A stretch of 64,000 nucleotides of DNA. Origin: CAXMQZ01 sp963719055 (lineage in GTDB: Bacteria > Acidobacteriota > Thermoanaerobaculia > Multivoradales > JAHEKO01). The position numbers and the translations under genes are program-made. The notes below the pieces were generated by a model. The model did not search any database. It had not been told where the DNA came from and saw only the letters and a program-made list of their open reading frames with translations. The first letter of the stretch is position 1. Each line of letters opens with the position of its first letter. Below are positions 56,524 through 64,000 of this stretch, one piece after another. The DNA lies in assembly GCA_963719055.1 (NCBI GenBank), contig CAVRAU010000031.1:124001-188000 (forward strand). The letters run 5' to 3'.

Positions 56524-58075
56524 TCAGAGTTGGCCCTTGATGGGCAGAATCCGCATCACGGAAACGTTGAAACGGCGCCAGAACCCGGTTTGCGGTTCCT
56601 TCTTCCAAAGTTCCTGCTCGCCGTCTTTCTGACCCATCCATCGCAGCTTGTTCTTGCCAGTAAGAATGACTTCGTAGGTGAAGATCGGCAGGGCAAGGTC
56701 AACCCTATCGACAACCTCCGTGGCCAGCACAGACGAATCGATGATCACACCGAGCTCTGTGTTGATATAGGCAGAGCGGGGATCCATGTTGAAAGACCCA
56801 ACAAACAGCCTCTCTCGGTCCACGACAAATGCCTTTGTGTGCAGGGTCCCTTCCGCTGAGATGTTGCCGGCCTTCTGGGCGCCTGATTCCCCCACGTCCG
56901 GCCGAACTTCATAGAGCTCGACCCCCATTTTCAACAGCGGCTTGCGGGCTGGTGCATAGCCTGAGTGCACCACAGAATGGTTTGTCGCGGCCAGAGAATT
57001 CGTGATCACTTTGATCTCTATGTCTCTGTCCCTGAGCCCGGCAAAACCCCGAATACCCGTTTTCCGAGGTACGAAGTACGGGCTGATGAACATGATCTCT
57101 TCCTGGGCACCCTCTACCTCGGCCCGCAGAGGTGTGAGAATCGAATGGGCCTCCCCTGCTTTGTTGGGGTCAGCCTTCTCCGGTGAGTCATACACGAGCT
57201 CGTAGGGCGCCCACGTGTAGATGCTGGCATCGGCTTCCACATACCCCCGAATATCGCGAGTCAGGGCCTCGGCATACCGTGTCGATTCGATCTGCTCACG
57301 GGATCGGGTGAGCCGCTCTCGCAGTTGCTTCAATTCCTCGTCGGGGTCCTTCGGCATCTTCGGCGAACGCCGGTAGGGGCAAGGCGGATCTGTTATTCCA
57401 GTAGGTGTCGAACATGTTCGACACCTCCTCGACCACCGGGCCCACGGCCATGACATCGATATCGCCAAAGTTCACATCGCTGCGCGCCCCGAAGTACTCA
57501 CCGGCGATGTTGCGGCCACCAATCACGGTGACGTGATTGTCGGCGGTGAACGACTTGTTGTGCATCCGCCGGTTGACTCGATTGAAACGGGTAAGGCCAT
57601 CGCCGACTCGAGTCGATCGACCCGCGAAGGGATTGAAGATCCGCACCTCGAAATTGGGATGGGAATCGAGGGCCGCCATGCCGGCGTCATGCCCTTGGGT
57701 CTGAATATCGTCCAGCAGCAACCGAACCCGGACCCCGCGATCGGCAGCACGCAGCAGGGCGCCCAGGAAAAGGTAGCCGACATCGTCGTTGGTGATCAGG
57801 TAGTACTGGGCGTCCAAGCTGCGCTCGGCTCGCTCGGCCATCAACAACCGCACGGCCAGCGAGTCGATACTGTCGCTGAGCAAATGAAAACCGGCGTCTC
57901 CGGGGTTTTGATCCTCCAGGCTCTCGATCTCTCGATCGACCCGATCCGCTTCGACCGCGAAGGAAGGAGTCTTCGGATAGTCGAAGTCGACCGTCGCACA
58001 TCCACTGACTCCGAGTGAGGCAAACGCCAGTAGGAAGACCGTCGTTCTTTGTTTTCGTAGAGCCTTTGGGGACAT
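56524..58075 (-). CDS. Phospholipase D-family lipoprotein (cardiolipin synthase ClsC/YmdC-like), one frameshift
   Basis: The signal peptide ends in a lipobox (SLGVSGC). Two HKD motifs are intact: RMHNKSFTADNHVTVIGGRN and TLHTKAFVVDRERLFVGSFN. Family landmarks include LLMAERAERSLDAQYYLI, LLLDDIQTQGHDAGMA, FISPYFVPRKTG and MDPRSAYINTELGV. A frame change near 57370 lies between the two halves; total about 515 residues. It probably makes or remodels cardiolipin-type phospholipids at the inner-membrane surface. It lies 36 bases upstream of selD on the same strand. Confidence 0.9.
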
Positions 58076-58287
58076 GATGACTTCGGCTTCCGGCTGTCAG
58101 TGGCCTACGCATGTTAGACCACATCCACCGGGTTCGGTACTCGTGCCTGATCAGCGACCCGGTGGCCTTTTCAGATCGATCGGATCATCTCGTACGGGTC
58201 GATCGAAGTGCATCACAGAACCACCGTAACACGCTCGGGCGGGCTTGCCTGGAGGGGTCCCGAGGCATCCGAGTGCGACGGAATCCA

Positions 58288-58316
58288 TTGATTCCAAAAG
58301 GCTTGCTCTCTATAAT
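58288..58316 (+). promoter_or_regulatory. Sigma-70-type promoter of the GGDEF-EAL gene
   Basis: TTGATT (58288-58293), 17 bases, then a perfect TATAAT (58311-58316). The start would fall near 58323, about 20 bases before the ATG, leaving room for a weak GAGG site. The rest of 58076-58342 shows no gene. Confidence 0.65.
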
Positions 58317-58342
58317 CCGGCGGCTATCGAGGTTTATCGTCG

Positions 58343-59908
58343 ATGACCATACCCAGCGACATCCTGCTGCTTCTCCTCGTTCCACTTTCGGTTGTTCTGG
58401 GTGTCTTTCTCGTGCTCGCCGGGGCCAGGCTCGGGGCGAGGCGCATCACCCGACCCATACGCAGCCTGGTGATCGCCATGCGGCGAATCGCGACTGGCGA
58501 ATACGGTGCCGAGCTTCCCACCCGCGAAGAGGGGGAGGTCGGACGGCTGGCCCGCGAAGTGGAAGCCATGCAGCAGGAGGTGCAGGAACGGGAGTCTGCT
58601 CTCCACCATCTCGCCTTCTATGACGATCTGACCGGCCTACCGAACCGCAATCAGTTCCGTATCGACCTTGCCGATCAGATCGAAGAGGCGCGTCAGGACG
58701 GCAGTCGTGTCGCCGTGGCGATGGTGGATTTCGATCGCTTCAAGGAAATCAATGATTCCCTCGGCCACTATCTCGGCGATCGCCTGCTGGCGGGTATCGC
58801 CGCGCAGCTCGAGGACTCAGCGACCCGCCTGCAGATCAAAGTCGCGCGTCTCGGCGGCGACGAGTTCGGACTGCTCACCCCGGTGACGAGCATCCATGAA
58901 GCCAGAGAACGCGTGGAATCGCTGCGGGAGAGTCTCGGCGGTGCCCTCGATATCGAGGATCTGCGCATCGACATCGAGACCAATGTCGGCATCACCGTCT
59001 TCCCGGATCAAGGAGGTGATGCGGAAACACTCCTCCAACAGGCAGAGGTCGCCATGTATGTGGCCAAGGAACGGCGCCTCGGCCTGACCTTCTACGAGAC
59101 CAGTCAGAACCGACACAGCATCCAGCGTCTCGGTCTGATGAGCGATCTGCGCAAGGCCGTGGAGAACGACAGTCTCGAGCTGCGATTTCAGCCCAAGCTA
59201 CATCTCGAAACCGGGGCCGTGGATCAGGCAGAGGTCCTAGCGCGCTGGACTCACCCGCATCTCGGAGAGATCAGTCCGGACGAGTTCATTCCCATAGCCG
59301 AACAGACCGGTTTCATCCGCGAGATCACCGACTGGGTCATGCGCAAATCCCTGGAGCAGGTGGGACAGTGGCTTCGCCAGGGGCTCGAAGTGTCCGCCGC
59401 CGTCAACGTGTCGGCTTTCGACCTCCACGACCGCCAGCTTCCCGACCGGGTTCAACGCATCCTGGAGACGACCGGCGTCTCCCCCGACCACCTGGTGCTG
59501 GAGATCACCGAGAGTACCGTGATGGCGGATCTCGAGTCCGGCCAACGAGTCCTGGACGCACTGGATGCGTTGGGGGTGACCATCTCCATCGATGACTTCG
59601 GTACGGGTTACTCTTCGCTGGCCCAGCTCAAGCGGCTTCCCGTACAGGAGCTCAAGATCGACCGCTCCTTCATCCGCCAGATGACCAGCGCCCAGGATGT
59701 GGCGCAGATCGTTCGCTCCACCATCGAGCTGGGTCACAACCTGGGACTGAGAGTCGTCGCCGAAGGGGTCGAGTCGAAAGACGCCGCCGAGAGCCTTCGT
59801 CTCATGCGATGCGACCTGGCTCAAGGGTTTTTCATCAGCAAGCCGCTGAGCGCCGAGGATCTGGTGGCCTGGCGCAGCCGCGTGCGCAGCGCCAGGGCGC
59901 ACGGGTAA
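58343..59908 (+). CDS. HAMP-GGDEF-EAL cyclic-di-GMP signalling protein
   Basis: 521 residues: one membrane helix (residues 7-30), HAMP (31-85), GGDEF domain with intact GGDEF at 171-175 but no RXXD inhibitory site five residues upstream, and an EAL domain whose signature reads E-V-L-A-R (297-301). The EAL domain also has NVSAFDL, TESTVM, DDFGTGYSSL and KIDRSFI, so both cyclase and phosphodiesterase activity are possible. There is no periplasmic sensor or first helix before HAMP, unusual for HAMP proteins. The strong promoter just upstream argues that this short form is the natural one. Confidence 0.92.
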   Translation: MTIPSDILLLLLVPLSVVLGVFLVLAGARLGARRITRPIRSLVIAMRRIATGEYGAELPTREEGEVGRLAREVEAMQQEVQERESALHHLAFYDDLTGLPNRNQFRIDLADQIEEARQDGSRVAVAMVDFDRFKEINDSLGHYLGDRLLAGIAAQLEDSATRLQIKVARLGGDEFGLLTPVTSIHEARERVESLRESLGGALDIEDLRIDIETNVGITVFPDQGGDAETLLQQAEVAMYVAKERRLGLTFYETSQNRHSIQRLGLMSDLRKAVENDSLELRFQPKLHLETGAVDQAEVLARWTHPHLGEISPDEFIPIAEQTGFIREITDWVMRKSLEQVGQWLRQGLEVSAAVNVSAFDLHDRQLPDRVQRILETTGVSPDHLVLEITESTVMADLESGQRVLDALDALGVTISIDDFGTGYSSLAQLKRLPVQELKIDRSFIRQMTSAQDVAQIVRSTIELGHNLGLRVVAEGVESKDAAESLRLMRCDLAQGFFISKPLSAEDLVAWRSRVRSARAHG

Positions 59909-59924
59909 CGCCCTCCGGCGCAAA

Positions 59925-60644
59925 TCAGTTCTCTGCAATCCCTCTTGCCATGACCTCTTCCCATGACCAGTCCGGATTGGGCTTGGCGCACATTTCCAGA
60001 ATGCCGTCTCGGCGCTCGAGAACGGCCTCGATCTGAGCGTCTGACAGCAGATCGCCCAGATCCTTCTCCAGCTCGCCTAGCTCCAAGGTACCCAGGGAGC
60101 GCAGAAACGCCGCACCCACCGGTCCGCACCCTTCCTCCAGAAAGTCCTGAATGTCGGGATCGTCGGAAAACGACACCCCGTTGTCGGAAAGCATGACCTT
60201 GGGCGGAATCGTAGGAAGAATCAGCTTGCCGAAATTCAATCGCTTCTCCATGCCGATCAACCCACTGAAGGCTCGAGCCCGGGCGAGCTCCGGTCCCAGG
60301 TCGCCGAACTGTCCTTCGGCGCCATACTCGCGGATCTCGTCCGCATCCAGAGCACTTTGAATCCAGATCTGGACACCGCCTCTTTTGCCATCCACCTTGC
60401 GGAAGGCGGTCACGGGAACCATGTTCAAGCCGAACAAGCGGTCGAGCCGATAGGCCGCCACCTGATTCTGAAATCTGCGCCGCGCTTTCCGACCGTCTTT
60501 CGCAGCCGCTTCGGCACTCTCATCAGCATCGCCGAATAGGGCCCGCAACTTCATGTCCTTTTGCTCGAGCTCGAGAACCTGCAGCTCGAGCCCTTCCTTC
60601 ACGAGCGCTTCCTGAGCCTTGATCGGGGAGCCTCCGTGAATCAA
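59925..60644 (-). CDS. Hypothetical protein, possibly FAM20C/PI-kinase-like
   Basis: 239 residues without signal peptide or membrane helix. The segment AAYRLDRLFGLNMVPVTAFRKVDGKRGGVQIWI resembles the region of bacterial FAM20C/HipA/PI-kinase-like proteins that positions the metal-binding acidic residues. VMLSDNGVSFSDDPDIQDF could supply the Asp-rich loop. The N-terminus is helical and charged (EEALVKEG-like; ESAEAAAKDGRKARRRF). The kinase assignment is tentative; the rest is unknown. Convergent with the GGDEF-EAL gene. Confidence 0.55.
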   Translation of the reverse strand: MIHGGSPIKAQEALVKEGLELQVLELEQKDMKLRALFGDADESAEAAAKDGRKARRRFQNQVAAYRLDRLFGLNMVPVTAFRKVDGKRGGVQIWIQSALDADEIREYGAEGQFGDLGPELARARAFSGLIGMEKRLNFGKLILPTIPPKVMLSDNGVSFSDDPDIQDFLEEGCGPVGAAFLRSLGTLELGELEKDLGDLLSDAQIEAVLERRDGILEMCAKPNPDWSWEEVMARGIAEN

Positions 60645-60754
60645 TCGATTGGTGAAATCGGCTCGATTATACGGTCTGGCGACAGGCCGTCAGGATCCAG
60701 CGAGTCCATTCTGCTGCCCGCGACGCGCTAGAATCCAGCGTCCGAGACGATCTC

Positions 60755-61925
60755 ATGCTGCAGATACTTCGCAACGCGCAAGTCTTCTCTCCTGCACCGC
60801 TGGGAATCCGCGATCTGGTGGTCACGGGCAGTCGAATCGTCTGGATTGGCGAGGATCTCCCTCGGATAGACGGCAGGCTCGTCGAAAAGGAGACGGACCT
60901 GGCCGAGGCCAGGCTCATCCCAGGGCTTATCGACTGCCATGTCCACCTCACCGGCGGCGGCGGCGAATCGGGGCCGGCCAGCAAGGTGCCGCCGATCCCG
61001 CTCAGTCACTTCACGAGTGGCGGCACCACCAGTGTCATTGGCGTTCTGGGTACCGACGATCTGACTCGCAGCACAGGCTCCCTGGTGGTGGCGGCCCGAG
61101 GATTGATCGAAGAAGGAATCTCTGCCTGGTGTCTGACCGGTGGCTATCACCTGCCACCGACGACTCTGACAGGGAGTGTCCGTGGCGACATCGTCCACAT
61201 CGATCGCATCATCGGGGTCGGAGAGATCGCCCTCAGCGACCATCGCTCGAGCCAGCCCACTCTGGACGAGCTTCTTCGGGTTGCCGGCGACGCCCATGTC
61301 GCCGGATTGATGACCGGTAAAGCCGGCGTTGCTCACCTTCACATGGGTGACGGGAATCGAGGACTCGACCTGGTCAAAGCATGTCTCAGGACCAGCGAAA
61401 TCCCCGCCAGGGTCTTTCATCCGACTCACGTCAACCGGCGCGAGGCACTCTTCCAAGAGGCCCTGGAAATAGTCAGACCGCGGTTGCTCCATCGACGTCA
61501 CAGCCTTCCCTGACGATAGTCTGGACCAGGATGAGGTCTCGGCAGTCGAGGCCGTCGAGAGGTTCCTGCAAGCCGGATTGCCGGGGGATAACCTGACGGT
61601 CAGCTCGGACGCGGGCGGATCACTCCCAGCCTTCGACGACGACGGTAGAGTCGTGAAGATGGACGTCGGACAACCCGCCGCACTGTCGACGACACTTCGC
61701 GCGTTGCTCCAACGTGGGCATGCACTGGAAACCGTCTTGCCGCCCTTTACCTCGAACGTCGCCCATCTCTTCCGGCTGGCGAGTAAGGGTCACCTCGAAG
61801 TGGGCGCCGATGCCGATCTGGTGGTGCTCGATGACGCAGGCGCGGTCACCGATGTCATGGCCATGGGTCGCTGGCACATCCGGCAGGGCCAGGTGGCGAT
61901 CCGAGGAACTTTCGAGTCAGAATGA
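60755..61925 (+). CDS. iadA: Isoaspartyl dipeptidase (beta-aspartyl peptidase), one frameshift
   Basis: Amidohydrolase fold with the metal-binding HVHLTGGGGESGP directly after LIPGLIDC, as in IadA, then TTSVIGVLGTDDLTRS, EGISAWCLTGGYHLPP and VGEIALSDHRSSQPT. AHLHMGDG and HPTHVNR supply further His ligands. After a frame break near 61480 it continues VSSDAGGSLPAFDDDG and ADLVVLDDAG; total about 390 residues. It hydrolyses beta-Asp-X dipeptides. Its place directly before cyanophycinase and cyanophycin synthetase fits cleavage of beta-Asp-Arg, the product of cyanophycinase. Confidence 0.92.
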
Positions 61926-61947
61926 TCAACAGAATAGGAACGCGATC

Positions 61948-62769
61948 ATGAGTCGAGGCTATATCGTCCCCATCGGTGGCGCCGAGGAGAAGGTGCGCGA
62001 CCGGGCCATTCTGAGACGCTTTGCCAGGATCTGCGGCGGCTCCGACGCCATGCTGGCGATTGTTCCCACCGCCTCCGAGCTCAGCGAGACAGGCGAGCGC
62101 TACGTTGAGGTGTTCAACGAACTGGGTGTCCGTCGAGTCCACGTTCTGCCCTTTGAGTCCCGCGCCGACACGGAGCGTGATGATTGGTTGCGCACCTTGG
62201 AGGAGGCCGATGGAGTCTTTCTCACCGGTGGCAATCAGCTGCGCCTCTCCACCACCATCGGTGGCTCTCCCGTCGCCGACATGCTGCGGGATCGCAATCG
62301 GCAAGGTCAGCACATCGCCGGCACCTCTGCTGGCGCCGCCTTTCTCTCCGAGCACATGATCGCCTTTGGCGCCGAGGGACCCACCCCGCGCGCCGATATC
62401 GTTTCGCTGGCCCCCGGCCTGGGTCTGACGCAATCGGCGATCATCGACCAGCATTTCCGACAGCGGGACCGCCTCGGCCGACTCCTCACAGCCCTGGCCT
62501 ACAACCCGCGTCCCGTGGGGATCGGGCTCGATGAAGATACCGCCGCCTTTATCGACTCGGATGACCGACTCCTGGTCCGGGGTAGCGGTGCCATCACGAT
62601 CGTCGACCCTTCAGATCTCGAGTTCTCCTCCATGGACTCTGCGAAGCGACACGAACCGGTCTGTCTGCTCAACGTACGGATTCACATTCTCATCGATGGC
62701 GCCACGTTCGACATCGAAAGCCGCACGGCGACGGCGCCCGCCGAGCTGACGGTCGGGGGCTCGGCGTGA
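61948..62769 (+). CDS. cphB: Cyanophycinase
   Basis: Serine peptidase of family S51: YIVPIGGAEEK at the start, IVPTASELSETGERY, GVFLTGGNQLRLS and the nucleophile motif GTSAGAAFLS, with DQHFRQRDRLGRL and GIGLDEDTAAF, all diagnostic of CphB. 273 residues, full length. It cleaves cyanophycin to beta-Asp-Arg dipeptides. The stop overlaps the cphA GTG (GTGA); iadA lies 22 bases upstream, so synthesis and breakdown genes are co-transcribed. Confidence 0.95.
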   Translation: MSRGYIVPIGGAEEKVRDRAILRRFARICGGSDAMLAIVPTASELSETGERYVEVFNELGVRRVHVLPFESRADTERDDWLRTLEEADGVFLTGGNQLRLSTTIGGSPVADMLRDRNRQGQHIAGTSAGAAFLSEHMIAFGAEGPTPRADIVSLAPGLGLTQSAIIDQHFRQRDRLGRLLTALAYNPRPVGIGLDEDTAAFIDSDDRLLVRGSGAITIVDPSDLEFSSMDSAKRHEPVCLLNVRIHILIDGATFDIESRTATAPAELTVGGSA

Positions 62770-64000
62770 AGATCCTCGAGCGCTCCGTCTACCTCGGCCC
62801 CAGCCTCTATGCCCATTTTCGGGTCATCCGTTTGCTGATCGATCTCGGAGAGCTCGAGAATTGGCCCACCGCACGGCTGGGCGACGATTTCATCGATGCG
62901 CTTCTGGAGATGCTTCCAGGCTTGCAGGAGCACGGCTGTTCGTATCGCGAGCCCGGGGGGTTCGTGCGTCGGATGCGCGAGGACGAGGGAACCTGGCTGG
63001 GGCATGTGCTCGAGCACATGGCCATCGATCTGCAAAACGTCGCCGGCGCCCAGGTCACCTTTGGCAAGACCCGGGCCACGGGCGAGCCGGGCCACTACAA
63101 CGTCGTCTATGAATACGAGCATGACGAGGTCGGCCTCGAAGCCGGTCGATTCGCCATCAGGATCTTGCGCCACCTTCTGCCCGAGGAGCTCGCGGCGGAG
63201 AAAGACGACGATTTCGACTTCGAGGAGGAGCGGGACTCGTTTATCCGTTTTGCCCAACGTCGCACGCTGGGGCCGAGTACTGCCGCCCTGGTCCGAGCCG
63301 CAGAGGAACGCGATATTCCCTGGCTGCGCCTCAACCGCTACAGCCTGATCCAGTTGGGACATGGCCGTTTCGGCAAACGTGTTCAGGCGACCATCACCAG
63401 CGAGACCCGGCATATCGCGGTCGAGATCACCTCCGACAAGGAGGAGACCAACCGCATCCTCGGCGATCTGGGGCTACCCGTCCCTCGTCAGCGCCTGGTC
63501 TACGACGAACGAGAGGCTGCCCGAGCCGCCGAACGTATCGGCTTCCCTGTCGTCGTCAAGCCTCTCAATGCCAATCACGGCCGCGGCGTCTCCATCAATC
63601 TCACGGACCCCGATGCCGTGAAGGTGGCTTTCGGCAACGCCCGCGAGCACAGTCGCACCGTCATCGTCGAAGGGTTCATCGACGGCCTCGACCACCGCAT
63701 GCTGGTGGTCAACGGTGAATTGGTCGCTGCTTCCAAGCGGGTCCCCGGACACGTTCTTGGCGATGGCACCAGCACCATCGAGGAGCTGGTCGAGGTCGTC
63801 AATCAGGATCCACGCCGCGGTATCGGACACGAGAAGGTCCTGACGAGGCTGGAGTTCGATCATCAGGCGGAGCGCCTTCTGGAGCTGAAGGGCTATACCC
63901 GCGAGACGGTGCCTGCAGAGGGCGAGATCGTCTACCTTCGATCGACCGGCAATCTCTCCACTGGCGGCACGGCTGTCGATGTCACCGACATCGTCCACCC
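62766..64000 (+). CDS. cphA: Cyanophycin synthetase, N-terminal part (runs off window)
   Basis: It starts at GTG overlapping the cphB stop. The first 411 residues show the CphA N-terminal domain (SVYLGPSLYAHFRVIRLLIDLG; GTWLGHVLEHMAIDLQNVAG) and then the ATP-grasp domain (FPVVVKPLNANHGRGVSINL; VIVEGFIDGLDHRMLVVNGELVAASKR; GDGTSTIEELVEVVNQDPRRG; LRSTGNLSTGGTAVDVTD). The Mur-ligase half lies beyond the window. It polymerises Asp and Arg into cyanophycin, a nitrogen store, without a ribosome. Confidence 0.95.
   Translation, partial: MKILERSVYLGPSLYAHFRVIRLLIDLGELENWPTARLGDDFIDALLEMLPGLQEHGCSYREPGGFVRRMREDEGTWLGHVLEHMAIDLQNVAGAQVTFGKTRATGEPGHYNVVYEYEHDEVGLEAGRFAIRILRHLLPEELAAEKDDDFDFEEERDSFIRFAQRRTLGPSTAALVRAAEERDIPWLRLNRYSLIQLGHGRFGKRVQATITSETRHIAVEITSDKEETNRILGDLGLPVPRQRLVYDEREAARAAERIGFPVVVKPLNANHGRGVSINLTDPDAVKVAFGNAREHSRTVIVEGFIDGLDHRMLVVNGELVAASKRVPGHVLGDGTSTIEELVEVVNQDPRRGIGHEKVLTRLEFDHQAERLLELKGYTRETVPAEGEIVYLRSTGNLSTGGTAVDVTDIVH

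Noticed and set aside
1..64000. tRNA, rRNA, CRISPR arrays, insertion sequences, prophage
   Set aside because: I looked for conserved tRNA arms, rRNA cores, regularly spaced repeats, transposase motifs and phage structural genes and saw none.

Overview
The window is GC-rich bacterial chromosome with dense, strand-mixed gene clusters. The gene content suggests an Acidobacteriota member, most likely near Thermoanaerobaculia. The clues are a PadR-HAAS regulator pair, VPS10/BNR-type secreted repeat proteins, fused MFS-spermidine synthases, ECF sigma/zinc anti-sigma pairs, and secreted proteins ending in a D-G-F-E...W-S tag. This placement is inference, because there is no rRNA or tRNA to anchor it. 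Many genes are split by single-base frameshifts (about 40 in 64 kb), including housekeeping ones such as pheA and modC. Several others lack a few hundred internal bases. The frameshifts look mostly like sequencing or assembly error; the larger deletions could be assembly collapse or real gene decay. Broken genes are annotated here as whole loci.

Layout. 1-3 kb: end of a secreted protein, then a promoter, a short Phe-containing leader ORF and an attenuator-like terminator before pheA (chorismate mutase-prephenate dehydratase) and a DAHP synthase that may be fused to it. 3-5.6 kb: an ECF sigma operon with a two-zinc-motif membrane anti-sigma factor. 5.6-11.3 kb (minus): spermidine-synthase-like protein, two MscS channels, a gutted CorA and a hexahaem NapC/NirT cytochrome. 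11.4-15.5 kb: SDR, tandem COG1313 radical SAM genes (the first truncated), patatin lipoprotein, DUF4136 protein. 15.5-19.2 kb (minus): copper-type TonB receptor, small Cys-rich secreted protein, MetA-type porin. 19.3-25.8 kb: tagged secreted proteins, remnants, YdjM-like hydrolase, MFS-spermidine synthase fusion. 25.8-35.3 kb (minus): vWA protein with ECF sigma, Omp85-like barrel, ExbB-like protein, HAAS/PadR, SGNH hydrolase, MATE. 35.4-45.5 kb: modABC, pirin, VPS10-like giant, ABC exporter, broken serine hydrolase. 45.5-58 kb (mostly minus): periplasmic peroxiredoxin, PMT-type glycosyltransferase, DUF547, radical SAM, RND pump with adaptor, selD, phospholipase D lipoprotein. 58-64 kb: GGDEF-EAL protein, kinase-like protein, and an isoaspartyl dipeptidase-cyanophycinase-cyanophycin synthetase operon that runs off the end.

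The strongest biology is selenium. Both selD and a secreted peroxiredoxin carry an in-frame TGA exactly at the catalytic cysteine position. Each TGA is followed by a hairpin whose apical loop begins with G at nucleotide 22 after the TGA, as in bacterial SECIS elements. So the organism very probably inserts selenocysteine, makes its own selenophosphate with a Sec-containing SelD, and exports a Sec-based thiol peroxidase or oxidoreductase. Other coherent units are the cyanophycin operon, the candidate copper-uptake island and the Phe-attenuated aromatic amino acid locus.
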